From an uncultured delta proteobacterium (GTDB lineage Bacteria > Myxococcota_A > Polyangia > Polyangiales > Polyangiaceae), in NCBI GenBank assembly GCA_903892415.1, contig CAITIQ010000198.1, positions 1 through 44,858 of the forward strand: a DNA stretch of 44,858 nucleotides, read 5' to 3'. The notes beneath the pieces were generated by a model. The model worked only from the letters and a program-made list of their open reading frames with translations, did not search any database and was not told where the DNA came from. Below are positions 1 through 7,354 of this stretch, in pieces. The position numbers and the translations under genes were made by a program. The number at the start of each line of letters is the position of its first letter. The stretch's first letter is position 1.

Positions 1-154
1 CGCTGTTGAAAGCGGCGACTCCCGACCTGAAGAAGACCTCCGCCGGATCGGGGGTGAGTGCTTTGTCACCCGCGTAGACCTGGCCCGCGACTCCGAGCGT
101 GCAAGCAAACGCGACCCAGCGGAGCAGGCTCGAAAGCCTTCTAGCGGCTGCCAT
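1..154 (-). CDS. Secreted protein, N-terminal fragment (cut by window edge)
   Basis: The minus-strand ATG at 154 opens a frame that stays open to base 1 (about 51 codons). The start MAAARRLSSLLRWVAFACTL has a positively charged n-region and a hydrophobic core, followed by a V-Y-A-G stretch that could be a signal peptidase I site near residue 28. The mature part has D-P-A-E-V-F-F and G-V-A-A-F-N, a pattern like the first helix of the tetratricopeptide-type periplasmic proteins common in Polyangia. The ATG overlaps the last 14 bases of the upstream kinase gene in another frame, so the two are probably co-transcribed and translationally coupled. Function cannot be assigned from the fragment; the TPR reading is only an inference. 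Confidence 0.6.
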   Translation of the reverse strand, partial: MAAARRLSSLLRWVAFACTLGVAGQVYAGDKALTPDPAEVFFRSGVAAFNS

Positions 155-1712
155 TGCCGGAGCCATCGTAGATGGTCGGGTTCATCTTGCCTTGGCGCCC
201 TGTGATCTTTGGCGGTGTCACGGTGGAGGCGGTTCGCTTGATGACGGGCACGGAGGCGACCACTGTTGCGGTTGCGCTGACGGTGTGACTGGCCAAGCTC
301 GGCGGCTGCGCCGGCGGAGGACTGAGCGCTACCGAAGGTTGTGGCCTTGCGGAGGGCAGCTCACGGGCAGTCGGGCTTGATTCTGGGGCGCTCTGCGCCG
401 ACGACTCCCCCAAGGAAATCACGCCCCAGATCGCGATCGACGCGCCGACCGCGGCTGCCCCGAAGGCGACCGGCTTCAACCGTGGCGCCGGCCGCGCGAC
501 GGGCGGCTTATCAACGGCGGCCGGTCCGACGTACATGCGATCGGTGCCGCGCCCAGCCTGTTGCGCCCGCGGCGAAAAGGACGGCGGTGGCAGCGCCGGA
601 GCACTCATCGGCGGCGAACTCACCGGAGCCACGTCGAGTCGAGGTTGTGAAGGCGGCGCCGGGACCACTTCGGCGGCTTGAACCGGAAGCAGCCGCGTTT
701 GCAGGGTTGGCGGCGCGCTCATCAGCAAGTGCGGCGCGAACAGGTGGGTGACCGTCGCCTCCTCGGCGGGCAGGCTCTGCGCGGGTGGAACCCACGTAGG
801 CTCACTCGCAACCGGCGCCCCAAGCGGGTCGACGTCGACCTGCGTCAGCTCGACATCGACCGGGGGCTCACTGTTCGCCAGGCTGGTGAAGGCGCGCGCA
901 AATTCGGCCGGGGTCTGAAAGCGATTCTGCGGTTTGAAGGCCAGGGCGCGCTCAAAGAAGCTATCGACGGCCGACGAAAGCGAGCGCACGAGCCCGCTCG
1001 GCGTGGGGAAGCGACCGCGCAAAACCTTCTCGGCGATCTCGCTCGCGCTCGCGTTCGCGACGGTGAACGGCAGCCTACCGGTGACGAAGGCATAGGCGAC
1101 CACCGCGACCGACCAGAGATCCGTACGGCCATCAACGGCGCCGCCCATCAGCTGCTCGGGGCTCATGTAGCTGGGTGATCCGAGCGTAAGCCCCGGCCGA
1201 GTGAACTGCTCGACGTCCGCCTCGGCCGAGCGGGCGATGCCGAAGTCCAAGATCTTGAGCACGCGCTCGTGACCAATTTCAGCGACGAACAGATTGCCCG
1301 GCTTGATGTCGCGGTGAACGATGCCAGCGTTGTGCGCAACCGTGAGGCCCCGGCCGATTTGCTCGATCCACAGGGCGATCTCAGTCGGACTCCAATGCGG
1401 CTTGTCACCGTGAATGCGCCCGAGGTCCCGGCCTTGGAGCAACTCCATCACCAAGAATGGGTCTTCCCCATCCACCCCAAAGTCGAACACCTGGACGATG
1501 TGCGGTGACTGCAGCTGGGCACAGGCCTTGGCCTCGCGCTCGAAGCGCCCCCCGCGCTCCCGCGATGGGCTGTCGGTCGCGAGCAGGATCTTCACTGCCA
1601 CCAGCCGGTCGAGCGCATGGTGACGGGCAAGCCAGACTTCAGCCTGACCACCCTTACCGAGTGGACTTAGCAGGCCATAGCGCCCGGCGAGCGTCGTTCC
1701 TCTGCGGTCCAT
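141..1712 (-). CDS. Membrane-anchored Ser/Thr protein kinase (PknB/Pkn type), copy A
   Basis: 523 aa. The N-terminal kinase domain (about residues 10-275) is intact: glycine loop GKGGQAEV (19-26), catalytic Lys in VAVK (K41), HRDIKPGN (D135), DFG (D156-G158) and S-P-E at about 184-186. A Pro/Ala/Ser-rich linker of about 130 residues leads to a single hydrophobic segment near 417-435, then an outside tail of about 88 residues with no recognisable sensor domain. In this family the kinase domain is cytoplasmic and phosphorylates Ser/Thr on partner proteins; the ligand and targets here are unknown. The gene starts 32 bp after the 3' end of tRNA-Sec and its stop overlaps the next gene by 14 bp. 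A closely similar copy lies at 2138-3487, so the pair is a tandem duplication. Confidence 0.95.
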   Translation of the reverse strand: MDRRGTTLAGRYGLLSPLGKGGQAEVWLARHHALDRLVAVKILLATDSPSRERGGRFEREAKACAQLQSPHIVQVFDFGVDGEDPFLVMELLQGRDLGRIHGDKPHWSPTEIALWIEQIGRGLTVAHNAGIVHRDIKPGNLFVAEIGHERVLKILDFGIARSAEADVEQFTRPGLTLGSPSYMSPEQLMGGAVDGRTDLWSVAVVAYAFVTGRLPFTVANASASEIAEKVLRGRFPTPSGLVRSLSSAVDSFFERALAFKPQNRFQTPAEFARAFTSLANSEPPVDVELTQVDVDPLGAPVASEPTWVPPAQSLPAEEATVTHLFAPHLLMSAPPTLQTRLLPVQAAEVVPAPPSQPRLDVAPVSSPPMSAPALPPPSFSPRAQQAGRGTDRMYVGPAAVDKPPVARPAPRLKPVAFGAAAVGASIAIWGVISLGESSAQSAPESSPTARELPSARPQPSVALSPPPAQPPSLASHTVSATATVVASVPVIKRTASTVTPPKITGRQGKMNPTIYDGSGNGSR

Positions 1713-1744
1713 CGATCAGCTATGTCCAGCGACCTCGAGTTAAT

Positions 1745-1843
1745 TGGCGGAAGCGCACAGGAATCGAACCTGCCCAGGACACCGTGAGATGCCCCACACC
1801 GGATTTGAAGACCGGGGGCGGCGCCAGCCTACCACGCGCTTCC
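1745..1843 (-). tRNA. selC: tRNA-Sec (anticodon UCA)
   Basis: The reverse strand folds as a selenocysteine tRNA. The 8-bp acceptor stem GGAAGCGC (1843-1836) pairs with GCGCTTCC (1756-1749). A G discriminator (1748) and an encoded CCA (1747-1745) follow. The T arm is GCAGG-TTCGATT-CCTGT (5 bp with one G-U). The anticodon loop CTTCAAA carries UCA, which reads UGA, and sits on a CCGG/CCGG stem with a U-U mismatch next to the loop. A long extra arm brings the total to 96 nt without CCA. The 8+5 acceptor/T arrangement, long variable arm and UCA anticodon are hallmarks of bacterial tRNA-Sec, charged with serine and converted by SelA. No selA, selB or selD and no clear selenoprotein gene is in the window, so the rest of the pathway must be elsewhere. 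Confidence 0.93.
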
Positions 1844-1949
1844 GTAAAGAAAACTACGTGGAGGCAGGTGGTTTGTCGAGCAGCGCTTGCGCGAACGATG
1901 GTTCTCCGCTTCGCCCGGCACCGAGCAGAGCGCACCGGCCGAATCAGCT

Positions 1950-2216
1950 TCAAATTGTTGAAGGATTGTATTTCGGCTTGGGTTTGGGGCCACTTGGCGT
2001 GGGGCCAGTCGGTTTGGTCGTCGCGTCTGTCGCCGGTTTGGGCGGTTCGGCTGTCGCGGAGGGCTCCGCCGTCGCCGAGGGCTCGGCTGTCGCCGAGGGC
2101 TTGGCTGTCGCCGAGGGCGCGGCCGTCGTCGAAGGCTCTACGGCGGCCGAACGTTGTGGCCGAACCGGAGGCACCGTAGGCGCGGGGTTGGGCCTGGTTC
2201 TGGGCCGCTTTGCCAC
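1950..2216 (-). pseudogene. Out-of-frame continuation of kinase copy B tail
   Basis: This open frame has no plausible independent start (it opens with GTG inside the kinase gene) but reads as a Pro/Ala/Thr/Lys-rich tail with four tandem PSATAE/K-type hexapeptides and ends K-Y-N-P-S-T-I. Kinase copy A ends in a similar low-complexity tail that contains K-M-N-P-T-I. Aligning the DNA of the two copies around CCACAAC shows a net two-base length difference near 2165-2200, which moves kinase B into a frame that stops at 2138. The tail encoded here is therefore most likely the former C-terminus of kinase B. A sequencing indel would look the same. Confidence 0.6.
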
Positions 2217-3487
2217 GGCGACTCACCCAGCGAAGTCACGCCCCAGATCGCGATGGATGCACCGAACGCGGCGGCCCCGAAAGCGACCGGCTTCAGCCGT
2301 GGTGCTGGCCGAGCGACGTTGGGCGTCGAACCAACAGCGGCTGGTACATAACGGGCCGTGTCCGATGGCGGTGGTTCGGGTGCGACCGACGTCGGCGCGC
2401 TCATTCGAGCCACGTCACTCTCAGGTTGTGAAGGTGGAGGCGAATCCGCTTCGGCCGCTTGAATCGGGAGTGGCCGCGTATGCGAGGTGGGCGGCGCGTT
2501 TACCAGCAAGTGCGGTTTGAACAAGTGGGTGATCGTCGCGTCCTCTGCGGGCAGGTTCTGCGCAGGCGCAACCCACGTTGGCTCACTCGCCACAGGCAGA
2601 GCGAGCGGTTCGACGTCGACCTGGGTTAGCTCGACATCGACAGCGGGCTCGCCGTTCGCCAGGCTGGTGAAGGCGCGCGCAAACTCGGCCGCGGTTTGAA
2701 AGCGATGCTCCGGTTTGAGAGCCAGGGCGCGCTGGAAGAAGCTGTCGGTGGCAGCTGAAAGCGAGGGGACGATCTCGCTCGGCTTGGCGAAGTGACCGCG
2801 CAAGACCTTCTGGGCGATCTCGCTCGGGCTTTCGTTTGCGACGGTGAACGGCAGCCTGCCGGTGACGAAGGAGTAGGCGACCACGGCCACCGACCAGAGA
2901 TCCGTGCGGCCGTCCAGGGCGCCGCCCGTCAGCTGCTCGGGGCTCATGTGGGTAGGGGTTCCGAGCGTGAGGCCCGGACGGGTGAACTGCTCGTCCGCAT
3001 TGGCGGAGCGGGCGATGCCGAAATCCAAAATTTTGAGCACGCGTTCGTTACCAAATTCGGCGACGAATAGATTGCCCGGCTTGATGTCGCGGTGAACGAT
3101 GCCAGCGTTGTGAGCGACGGTGAGACCGCGGGCGATCTGTTCGATCCAAGGGGCGATCTCGGCCACACTCCAATGCGGCTTGTCACCGTGAATGCGCCCG
3201 AGGTCCCGGCCTTGGAGCAACTCCATCACCAAGAACGGGTCTTCCCCATCCACGCCAAAGTCGAACACCTGGACGATGTTCGGTGACTGCAGGTGGGCAC
3301 AGGCCTTGGCCTCGCGCTCGAAGCGCCCGCGCTCCCGCGACGGGCTGTCGGTCGCGAGCAGGATCTTCACCGCCACCAAACGGTCGAGCGCGTGGTGACG
3401 GGCAAGCCAGACTTCTGCCTGACCACCCTTACCGAGTGGACCTAGCAGGCCATAGCGCCCGGCAAGCGTTGTTCCTCTGCGGTCCAC
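2138..3487 (-). CDS. Ser/Thr protein kinase, copy B, with altered C-terminus
   Basis: 449 aa, highly similar to copy A from the first residue through the membrane segment. It keeps the glycine loop GKGGQAEV, K41 in VAVK, HRDIKPGN (D134), DFG (D155) and M-S-P-E-Q, so the kinase domain should be active. The Pro-rich linker is diverged and partly deleted relative to copy A. The hydrophobic segment FGAAAFGASIAIWGV is followed by only about 35 residues that end in a basic stretch unlike the tail of copy A; the expected tail is present in another frame (1950-2216). The gene lies directly after a broken tRNA-Sec copy, exactly as copy A lies after the intact one. It may be a functional paralogue with a shortened outer domain or a kinase in early decay. 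Confidence 0.88.
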   Translation of the reverse strand: MDRRGTTLAGRYGLLGPLGKGGQAEVWLARHHALDRLVAVKILLATDSPSRERGRFEREAKACAHLQSPNIVQVFDFGVDGEDPFLVMELLQGRDLGRIHGDKPHWSVAEIAPWIEQIARGLTVAHNAGIVHRDIKPGNLFVAEFGNERVLKILDFGIARSANADEQFTRPGLTLGTPTHMSPEQLTGGALDGRTDLWSVAVVAYSFVTGRLPFTVANESPSEIAQKVLRGHFAKPSEIVPSLSAATDSFFQRALALKPEHRFQTAAEFARAFTSLANGEPAVDVELTQVDVEPLALPVASEPTWVAPAQNLPAEDATITHLFKPHLLVNAPPTSHTRPLPIQAAEADSPPPSQPESDVARMSAPTSVAPEPPPSDTARYVPAAVGSTPNVARPAPRLKPVAFGAAAFGASIAIWGVTSLGESPWQSGPEPGPTPRLRCLRFGHNVRPP

Positions 3488-3518
3488 GATCAGCTATGTC
3501 CAGCGACCTCGAGTTATT

Positions 3519-3563
3519 GGGCGGAAACGCACAGGAATCGAACCTGGCCGGGACACCGTGAGA
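3519..3563 (-). pseudogene. tRNA-Sec 3' half remnant
   Basis: The minus strand reads as the T arm, 3' acceptor strand and part of the long variable arm of tRNA-Sec, matching 1745-1790 with scattered changes. The acceptor strand has GCGTTTCC instead of GCGCTTCC and the CCA position reads CCC. Homology stops abruptly at about 3563, and the anticodon arm, D arm and 5' acceptor strand are absent. The remnant cannot fold into a tRNA. It stands in the same place relative to kinase B as the intact tRNA does to kinase A, so it is best explained as a deleted copy within the tandem duplication. Confidence 0.85.
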
Positions 3564-3695
3564 CCAGCAAACTACGTGGAGGCAGGTAGTTTGTCGAGCA
3601 GCGCTTGCGCGAACTGCACCCTGCATTGGTTCTCGGGCTTCATCGGGCGGGCTCCCAGGCTACACTCGAGGGACCTTCTGCTTTTGGAGCCTTCC

Positions 3696-4778
3696 TTGCG
3701 AACCATCGCCTCTCCCTCAGCGCGTTTTGGCATCACGCTTTTGCTCGCGACGGCCTGCTCGCCGGGTACCCAACAGAGCGGAGGCGCACCAGCCGAAGGT
3801 GGCTCCACCGGGAGTTTCGTCGGCACCGGAGGTGGTGGGGCAGGGCAGGGCGGTTCACCCTGTGAAGGCACCACCTACGCGGCCGAATACAAGCCGTTGA
3901 ACCTTTACATCATGGTGGACGCCTCGAGTTCGATGGCTGGCAGCAAGTGGGAAGCGGCGCGCGCAGGCCTAGAGACCTTTCTCACCGACAGCACGATCAC
4001 CGACGTGGACGTGGCCATCAACTTCTTCCCTCGGCCTGCCGGTGGGCCTCCTGCCTGCGACCAGATGGCCTACAAAGAGCCTGTGGTGCCGTTCGGTCCA
4101 CTGCCTGGTAACGGGCCGGCCATTCTCGCAGCGATGGATGCGCGCGACCCCGACGGCTTCAATTCGCCGATGTTCCCCGCGCTGGGCGGCGCCATTCTCA
4201 AAGGCATCGACCTCACGGTACAGAACCCAGACGAGGTCGCGGCGGTGCTGCTCGTGACCGACGGCAAACCCGACGGGCCGGCGCCCGTTTGTTCCGGCCA
4301 AGACCCATCGGATCCGAGCGTGGTCGCGGCCTTGGCCGCAACCGGTCTCGCCTTCTCCCCGTCGATTCGAACGCTGGTGGTTGGCCTGCCCGGCGTTGAT
4401 GTCGCGATCGCAGATCAAATCGCTGCGGCCGGTGGCAGTGAAAAGGCGATCGTGGTCGGCACCAGCGATACGGCCAATTCGTTCGCTGCGGCGCTGAAAA
4501 AAGCGCAAGGCGCCGCCGTTGGCTGCGTATTCAAGCTGCCCACGGATCTCGAGAACGGCACCGTGGATAGCGGTGACGTCAACGTCTCGCTGACGCCGGG
4601 CGGTGGTAGCGCTGAGGTCGTGCTCTCCAACCCCGATTGCAGCGGCGGAGAAGGCTGGGCGTTCGACGACGAAGCCGATCCGAAGAGCATCGTGCTTTGC
4701 GAAGGGACCTGTGCAGCGGTGGAGTCGGACGACGCAGCCAGCGTCAACATCGTCCTCGGCTGCCCGACGGCTTTCTAA
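3696..4778 (+). CDS. vWA-domain lipoprotein
   Basis: About 360 aa from a TTG start at 3696 that has GGAG six bases upstream; the frame is open further 5' but that part overlaps the duplicated tRNA block. The N-terminus has a charged start, the hydrophobic run FGITLLLATAC with a probable lipidated Cys, and then a Gly-rich linker typical of myxobacterial surface lipoproteins. A von Willebrand factor A domain follows with the metal-binding D-A-S-S-S motif and a downstream L-L-V-T-D-G strand. The C-terminal segment (I-V-L-C-E-G-T-C ... S-V-N-I-V-L-G-C) is shared with the vWA lipoprotein at 20883-22166. The role is unknown; vWA domains usually bind protein partners. It converges on a MoxR ATPase, a family often linked to vWA proteins. 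Confidence 0.85.
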   Translation: MRTIASPSARFGITLLLATACSPGTQQSGGAPAEGGSTGSFVGTGGGGAGQGGSPCEGTTYAAEYKPLNLYIMVDASSSMAGSKWEAARAGLETFLTDSTITDVDVAINFFPRPAGGPPACDQMAYKEPVVPFGPLPGNGPAILAAMDARDPDGFNSPMFPALGGAILKGIDLTVQNPDEVAAVLLVTDGKPDGPAPVCSGQDPSDPSVVAALAATGLAFSPSIRTLVVGLPGVDVAIADQIAAAGGSEKAIVVGTSDTANSFAAALKKAQGAAVGCVFKLPTDLENGTVDSGDVNVSLTPGGGSAEVVLSNPDCSGGEGWAFDDEADPKSIVLCEGTCAAVESDDAASVNIVLGCPTAF

Positions 4779-4817
4779 CGCTCAGTCTTCTAACGCCGCG
4801 TCTTCTAACGACCAGCG
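4773..4817. repeat. Three 15-bp tandem repeats over converging stop codons
   Basis: TTCTAACG recurs at 4773, 4788 and 4803, so an imperfect 15-bp unit is repeated three times. The first copy carries the TAA stop of the vWA gene and the last the TAG stop (reverse strand) of the MoxR gene. Each repeat brings a TAA on the plus strand and a TAG on the minus strand. No terminator hairpin was found in this 26-bp gap. Confidence 0.7.
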
Positions 4818-5803
4818 GCTCGCATCAGCGCCGCGACGATGTCGGCGTCGCGTACGGCGTCGGCTTCGGCGCGGTACGAAAGTACGATGCGATGCCGCAA
4901 GGCGTAGAGCGCCATGGCGCGCACGTCCTCCACGTCCGCCGCGGCCTCGCCGTGCACCACCGCGCGCGCCTTGGCTGCCAGTACCAGCGCTTGGCTGCCG
5001 CGCGGCCCGGCTCCAAAGCGCACGTAGTTGCGCACCTCATCGGGGGCCAGCGGCTCTTTGGGCCGACTGAGCCGCGCGAGTTTGACCGCCAGCTTGAGGG
5101 CCTCCTCGGTGATCGGAATCATCGGCACGAGCTCACCCAGCGCCCGCACGTCCTCGATCGTCAGCACCGGCTCGATGTGCGGTTTCACGCCGCTCGTGGT
5201 GCGCCGCGCGATCTCGAGCTCCTCGGCCTCCGAAGGGTAATCCACGAAGATCTCGACCAAGAAGCGATCGAGCTGGGCCTCGGGGAGCGGGTAAGTCCCG
5301 TCTTGTTCAATCGGGTTCTGCGTGGCGAACACCTGAAACGGATCCGGTAGTAGGTGGGTCTTGGTGCCTACCGTCACGCGCCGCTCTTGCATCGCCTCCA
5401 GCAGCGCAGCCTGCGTCTTCGGCGGCGTGCGATTGACCTCATCGGCGAGCACGAGGTTGTGAAAAATCGGCCCCTTGGCGAACACCAGCGAACGCCCAGC
5501 CGCCGACTCGGCGAGCACGTCGGTGCCAGTGATATCCGCCGGCAACAGGTCCGGGGTGAACTGCACCCGGCCGAAGGAAAGATCGAGCGACTTGGCCAAC
5601 GAGGAGACGAGCAGCGTCTTGGCCAGGCCGGGCACGCCGATCAGCAGGGCGTGGCCGCGGGCGAACAAGGCCGCGAGCATCGCGTCCACCACGGCGTCCT
5701 GGCCGACCACTGCCTTGCCGATCATCACACGGAGCGCAGCGACCGCCTCGCTAGCGCGCCCCAAGAGCACGGTGGCGCTCTTCGGATCTCGTGCAGGTTC
5801 CAT
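4805..5803 (-). CDS. MoxR-family AAA+ ATPase
   Basis: 332 aa, the full length for this family. Walker A is GVPGLAKT (56-63), Walker B is L-V-L-A-D-E (D121, E122) followed by V-N-R, and a sensor-like A-T-Q-N-P-I-E-Q-D-G-T-Y motif and the AAA lid lie downstream. MoxR ATPases act as chaperones that activate or insert metal in partner proteins, often with DUF58 and vWA partners encoded next door. Here the only neighbour with a vWA domain is the convergent lipoprotein, which would be on the wrong side of the membrane, so the true partner is not evident. The start ATG has T-G-C-A-G-G upstream. It is transcribed away from the DUF1704 peptidase operon across a short divergent gap. Confidence 0.95.
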   Translation of the reverse strand: MEPARDPKSATVLLGRASEAVAALRVMIGKAVVGQDAVVDAMLAALFARGHALLIGVPGLAKTLLVSSLAKSLDLSFGRVQFTPDLLPADITGTDVLAESAAGRSLVFAKGPIFHNLVLADEVNRTPPKTQAALLEAMQERRVTVGTKTHLLPDPFQVFATQNPIEQDGTYPLPEAQLDRFLVEIFVDYPSEAEELEIARRTTSGVKPHIEPVLTIEDVRALGELVPMIPITEEALKLAVKLARLSRPKEPLAPDEVRNYVRFGAGPRGSQALVLAAKARAVVHGEAAADVEDVRAMALYALRHRIVLSYRAEADAVRDADIVAALMRAAGR

Positions 5804-5889
5804 AGGGTCCGGCTGTACCTCTCCGCACCGGCCTGCGCAAGGTGGCTTTCTTCGAGAGGTCCGAAGGTGCTAGCACTGTACGAGCGAAC

Positions 5890-7344
5890 ATGGCCCGCGC
5901 AGACGCAAAAGACAAAGACGACGCGGTGGTGCTCCCCGAGGTATCGGAGCCGCCGCGCAAAGAGGCCCGCCCGGAGCCGCGGCCAGTCGCGCCGCTGATG
6001 CTGGCCAAAGAGGTTCGGCGCGCCGAGGAGCCCAAAGAGCCGCTCAAAGGCGAACGTCCGGCGCCAACGGGGCCGTGGCGCTCCTACAAAGAAATCCTCG
6101 CCAAGCTCGCCCAGCGCGTGCTCGAGGCCCAACGTCCGCTGCGTATCCTTCAGTCTTTGCGCTGGCCGGACGGCGTGGAGGAGGCGTTCGCTCGCTCGCG
6201 TTTCCGCGAGCTGCCGCCCTTCGAGTACGACCCGGATCTCGGCTTTGATCCGGAGAGCAAGAAGCTCGAATTTAGCGAGATCTTGCGCGATATCGACAAA
6301 GAGTTCGGGCCCACCGACGAGCTCGCGGCCATCTTGCGCTCCACCGCCGAGGAGTACCTGCTCGTGGTGCAAATGCTCGAACAGCGCGGAACCAAGCGCT
6401 TCTACGAATTTTCGCGCAAGCTTTATGGCTCGGCCAAAGACGTTCTCCCCGACGGGAAAACCACCGTTCGTTCGATGGGCTTTCAGCTCTATGACCTGCT
6501 GACGAACATCGCGTGGGAGCGGCTCGGCGAGGCCCGGCGTCGCGACATCGACGCGCAGACGGCGGCCTTGGTGCTCAACGAGCGGCTTGGGCGCTTCTTC
6601 GGTGAGACCTCGGTGCGCGTGCAGGTGGATGATCAGCTCGTGGCCGATGCTGCGGCCGGCAGCGACTACGTGAAGATCCGCTCCGGGGCGACCTTCTCCA
6701 GTCGCGACGTTGATATCCTCGAGGTGCATGAAGGCTGGGTGCACCTAGCTACGAGCTTGAACGGTCAGGCTCAGCCGGTGGCGCGCTGGCTCGCCAAAGG
6801 CCCGCCGCGCACCGCTGCGGTGCAAGAAGGATTGGCGGCGCTGGTCGAGATCCTGACCTTCCGCAGCACGCCGCGCCGAGCCAAGAAGATCAACGATCGA
6901 GTGATCGCCGTGGACAAGGCCGAGGACGGAGCTTCGTTCCTCGACGTTTTCGAGTGGTACCGCACCGAGGGTTACGAGGACGACGAGTGCTTTCAGAGCG
7001 CGACGCGCATCTTCCGCGGGGGGACGTTGGACGGCGGCGCGCCTTTCACCAAAGACGCCTGTTACTGCAAAGGCATCGTGCTCAATCAGGCCTTCATGTT
7101 GGCGGCCATTCAACATGATCGGCCGGAGCTGATCCCGTTCTTGTTCGTCGGCAAGGTCGCGCATGAGGACGTCCCGGTGCTGCAGCGTCACGTGAGCGAT
7201 GGCATCGTGAGGCCGCCGCCGTTCATGCCGCCGATCTTCGAGGACATGAACGGGCTCGCGGTGTGGCTCTCCTATTCCTCGTTTTTCTCGACGCTGTGCA
7301 AAGCCTCGATCGTCGATCACTACGCCAGCAGCATGCGTCGCTGA
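5890..7344 (+). CDS. DUF1704/MATCAP-like zinc peptidase (QEGLA-motif protein)
   Basis: About 484 aa from the ATG at 5890; a GTG at 5842 in the same frame would add 16 residues and cannot be excluded. A charged, Pro-rich N-terminus precedes the conserved domain. The HExxxH-type motif HEGWVH (about 280-285) and QEGLA (about 312-316) identify the family annotated as flavohemoglobin expression-modulating QEGLA protein (DUF1704). Eukaryotic members of this fold include the microtubule detyrosinase MATCAP, a zinc carboxypeptidase using HExxxH plus a downstream Glu. A peptidase that trims a C-terminal residue is therefore the likeliest activity; the substrate is unknown. No signal peptide is seen, so it is probably cytoplasmic. 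It is the first gene of an operon with an FHA-sigma54 activator and an ATP-grasp ligase. Confidence 0.88.
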   Translation: MARADAKDKDDAVVLPEVSEPPRKEARPEPRPVAPLMLAKEVRRAEEPKEPLKGERPAPTGPWRSYKEILAKLAQRVLEAQRPLRILQSLRWPDGVEEAFARSRFRELPPFEYDPDLGFDPESKKLEFSEILRDIDKEFGPTDELAAILRSTAEEYLLVVQMLEQRGTKRFYEFSRKLYGSAKDVLPDGKTTVRSMGFQLYDLLTNIAWERLGEARRRDIDAQTAALVLNERLGRFFGETSVRVQVDDQLVADAAAGSDYVKIRSGATFSSRDVDILEVHEGWVHLATSLNGQAQPVARWLAKGPPRTAAVQEGLAALVEILTFRSTPRRAKKINDRVIAVDKAEDGASFLDVFEWYRTEGYEDDECFQSATRIFRGGTLDGGAPFTKDACYCKGIVLNQAFMLAAIQHDRPELIPFLFVGKVAHEDVPVLQRHVSDGIVRPPPFMPPIFEDMNGLAVWLSYSSFFSTLCKASIVDHYASSMRR

Positions 7345-7354
7345 GGAGAAGTGC

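Larger units (their letters stand above)
141..1896. repeat. Tandem duplication, unit A (kinase + tRNA-Sec + 46-bp upstream block)
   Basis: This unit contains kinase copy A, a 30-bp spacer, the whole tRNA-Sec and a 46-bp block (1851-1896) that lies 5' of the tRNA. The same order recurs at about 1950-3614. The spacer between kinase start and tRNA is nearly identical in both units, and the 46-bp block differs from 3569-3614 at one base. Since homology continues through the kinase, the spacer, the tRNA 3' half and the block beyond the tRNA, this is duplication of a whole segment rather than independent insertion of genes. The outer boundaries are approximate because the kinase linkers and tails have diverged. 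Confidence 0.8.
1950..3614. repeat. Tandem duplication, unit B (kinase + broken tRNA-Sec + 46-bp block)
   Basis: Second copy of the unit at 141-1896: kinase copy B, the same spacer, a tRNA-Sec 3' half (3519-3563) and the 46-bp block (3569-3614). The bases corresponding to the 5' half of the tRNA (anticodon arm, D arm, 5' acceptor strand) are missing, so the block sits directly behind the tRNA fragment. In one frame both 46-bp blocks end in a minus-strand peptide FAQALLDK(P/L)PAST-stop, which might be the shared 3' end of a gene once located 5' of the tRNA; that is weak evidence. The left edge is set at the end of the frameshifted kinase tail. Confidence 0.7.

Noticed and set aside
1720..2226. 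Minus-strand ORF of 168 codons spanning tRNA-Sec
   Set aside because: It is a third frame through the kinase B tail and the tRNA; codon pattern is unlike real genes and the tRNA structure is convincing.
3519..3563. tRNA-Sec 3' fragment as an attachment site of an integrated element
   Set aside because: A tRNA 3' end repeated downstream usually marks an integrative element, but here homology continues on both sides (spacer, kinase, 46-bp block) and there is no integrase. A tandem duplication explains it better.
5725..6744. Minus-strand ORF of 339 codons opposite the QEGLA peptidase
   Set aside because: No recognisable domain; mirror frame of a strongly supported gene.
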